Source: Pseudoclavibacter caeni
Lineage (GTDB): Bacteria; Actinomycetota; Actinomycetes; Actinomycetales; Microbacteriaceae
Length of the DNA stretch: 64,000 bases
Assembly: GCF_008831125.1 (NCBI RefSeq)
Contig: NZ_WBKA01000007.1
Location: forward strand, 1-64,000
Direction: 5' to 3'
The translations under genes and the position numbers were made by a program. The notes beneath the pieces are model-generated. The model was not told where the DNA came from and searched no databases. It was given only the letters and a program-made list of their open reading frames with translations. This document shows positions 63,601 through 64,000 of this stretch, one piece after another; within the stretch, counting starts at the first letter, position 1, and each line of letters starts with the position of its first letter.

Positions 63601-64000
63601 CGCGCCAGCGTGAGCGACGCACCGCGCCCGTCGTCGAAGCGCAGGGCGATGCCGCTCCACGTGGTGCCCGGGCGCAGATACGCGGAGACGATGCGGTCAT
63701 GCGTGTCGTCGGTGGTGCGCGACCAGGCGCCGCGCACATAGCTGATCAGCGAGCGCTGGTCGCCTCGGTCACGACTGCCCTGGGCGGCGAGGTTGAAGCG
63801 CAGCGAGGTCACCGGGGTGAGCACCGTGGCGATGCCGTCGAGCAACGACGACTTGCCCGACCCGGACGGGCCGGTGAACAGATGGCCACGGCGGGCCACG
63901 GGCAGGGTGCTGAAACCCTGGAACGTGCCCCAGTTGACCAGCTGCACCTCAGCCAGACGCCACTGACCGAGGGTCGCGGCAACCGGGTCTTCTGCGGCGT
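60657..64000 (-). CDS. jetC: Wadjet anti-plasmid system SMC-like ATPase JetC (5' end outside window)
   Basis: At least 1114 residues and open to the window edge; the first codons seen read AAEDPVAATLGQWRLAEVQL, in the same frame as the likely body beginning VNWGTFQGF, so the true start is beyond base 64000. MukB-like ATPase: Walker A TGPSGSGKSSLLD near the N-terminus, long coiled coils (about 240-450 and 640-830) around a hinge region (about 460-600), and C-terminal signature MSGGQQQKLAIFALAAAL with Walker B GTVVLDEAFDKAD. JetC is the loop-extruding motor of Wadjet. jetA and jetB are expected upstream. Confidence 0.94.
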   Translation of the reverse strand, partial: AAEDPVAATLGQWRLAEVQLVNWGTFQGFSTLPVARRGHLFTGPSGSGKSSLLDGIATVLTPVTSLRFNLAAQGSRDRGDQRSLISYVRGAWSRTTDDTHDRIVSAYLRPGTTWSGIALRFDDGRGASLTLARLFFVTGTGTASGDLKQQYLIRRDALDLHEIALAAEQNLDLRAMKRLAPGLDAYKPGEYFARLRTLLGIEQENALRLLHRTQSAKNLDSLDQLFRDYMLERPGTFDRADEAVRQFTELDASYQAVVQLRLQRDHLVLLREQAEAYDTAEASIHRLTALERALPTYQRRLQLDLLEARRQTLLPEIARLNGETAALQASVSAADELVAAMTQRAAELGDGDLRQLQHRIDEAQLQVKQVEQRRQLLQRQLGEVGITTVPATAEEFAELRETIARELAELDARKVADDRPDRSYDVYDAASKAIHEHEQVQRQIQVLEREQSTMPESLLQVRRLLAEHLSITTRALPFAAELIEVRQEHTAWTGAIERVLRPLSLTLLVRAEHLAQVRAWVDGHHLGTRLVYQAVPPNPPVPKPTGDERSLVARVRVTDGAFSQWLRWRLGDAYDFTCVDSPAELGEHPRAVTINGQQYSGHGRYEKNDRVRVDDRLQWVLGDRRRKLDLLLERAAELFERRRVAEQAREAVQQANEHRARRAGTLSTLREVRFDDHDLASAENVVAQLQRQFDELVRPDSELSEAVQRLGAAEHDRDRLRADHAAALADLSTTQHDLDGVDQRIARLSQASASAEAEADADGGAPDDSTMTELDRRFHERQRRLDADQVADTGAQIARQVRTEIDTERRTAARAAERIVALESEFRQRWPDAAVDLTATVEDRAGYLTRLDDIIARGLPEHERDFLELLHRRSTELMGFLRDEIRSAPEEIRLRVDPVNEALAHSEFDRGRHLRIRVKPRRTQAAADFLTDLDEVLGQSWVDDTMELAEHRFAKLAGLIRRFASSEHVDRIWRTQCLDTRQHVTFLAEEIDDAGQVQATYDSGGAMSGGQQQKLAIFALAAALRYQLSGTAGELPSYGTVVLDEAFDKADSSYTRMALDVFQTFGFHMVLATPNKLVTTIEPYIGGATVLANPTRQQTVFSELAWEHDAQPE

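Overview
This is a very GC-rich chromosomal segment from an actinobacterium. Evidence: strong G/C bias at third codon positions, frequent GTG starts, many ATGA/GTGA stop-start overlaps, several genes whose start codon sits 6-9 bases after a TANNNT -10 box (leaderless), an LARTG sorting signal, DtxR-like and BioQ-like operators, and actinobacterial families (DUF4307, DUF501, FtsB/DivIC-like protein after enolase, greA-uppS-TrhA block). The order is not certain. The mca (mycothiol conjugate amidase) gene expected in the greA block is absent, which would fit a lineage without mycothiol such as Bifidobacteriales; Micrococcales cannot be excluded.

0-27 kb is mostly housekeeping. It opens with the 3' end of a 5S rRNA and its terminator. 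Then come a TPR protein with a huge Arg/Asp/His-rich N-terminus, DUF4186, a Mug/TDG DNA glycosylase, gnd (-), nhaA, rplY-pth-mfd, mazG plus an ABC exporter (-), hisS, eno-ftsB-like-DUF501, ndh, htpX/lemA (-), a tRNA with anticodon UAA but a short variable loop, a small membrane protein, a flavin oxidoreductase and an AraC-type regulator.

27.3-40 kb is the most interesting part: an iron-siderophore (or haem) acquisition island. Two DtxR/IdeR-like boxes precede a sortase-anchored surface protein with a YncE-like beta-propeller. After a strong terminator follows a tightly coupled operon: lipoprotein binding protein, two further surface proteins that share modules with the first, two FecCD permeases, a FecE ATPase, a Fes-like esterase and a lytic transglycosylase. 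The first permease carries an apparent frameshift. The layout suggests a cell-wall relay that hands a chelate to the lipoprotein and transporter.

40-49.8 kb returns to conserved genes: nitroreductase-like protein, AI-2E transporter family protein, ilvA, greA, DUF4307, small membrane protein, uppS, TrhA/haemolysin III, a tandem Lrp regulator divergent from an orphan solute-binding lipoprotein.

49.8-56.6 kb is a decaying, repeat-containing zone. It has a frameshifted secreted-protein pseudogene, a GAP-family membrane protein, an XRE-antitoxin-like remnant, a truncated membrane-protein gene fused tail-to-tail with a truncated, stop-containing FtsX-type permease, a TetR/membrane-protein divergent pair around one palindromic operator, bioB with two BioQ-like boxes, and three copies of a REP-like palindromic repeat.

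56.7-64 kb holds a TPP riboswitch with thiC, a Phd/RelE-type toxin-antitoxin pair, and the jetD and 5'-truncated jetC genes of a Wadjet anti-plasmid system that continues beyond the window.
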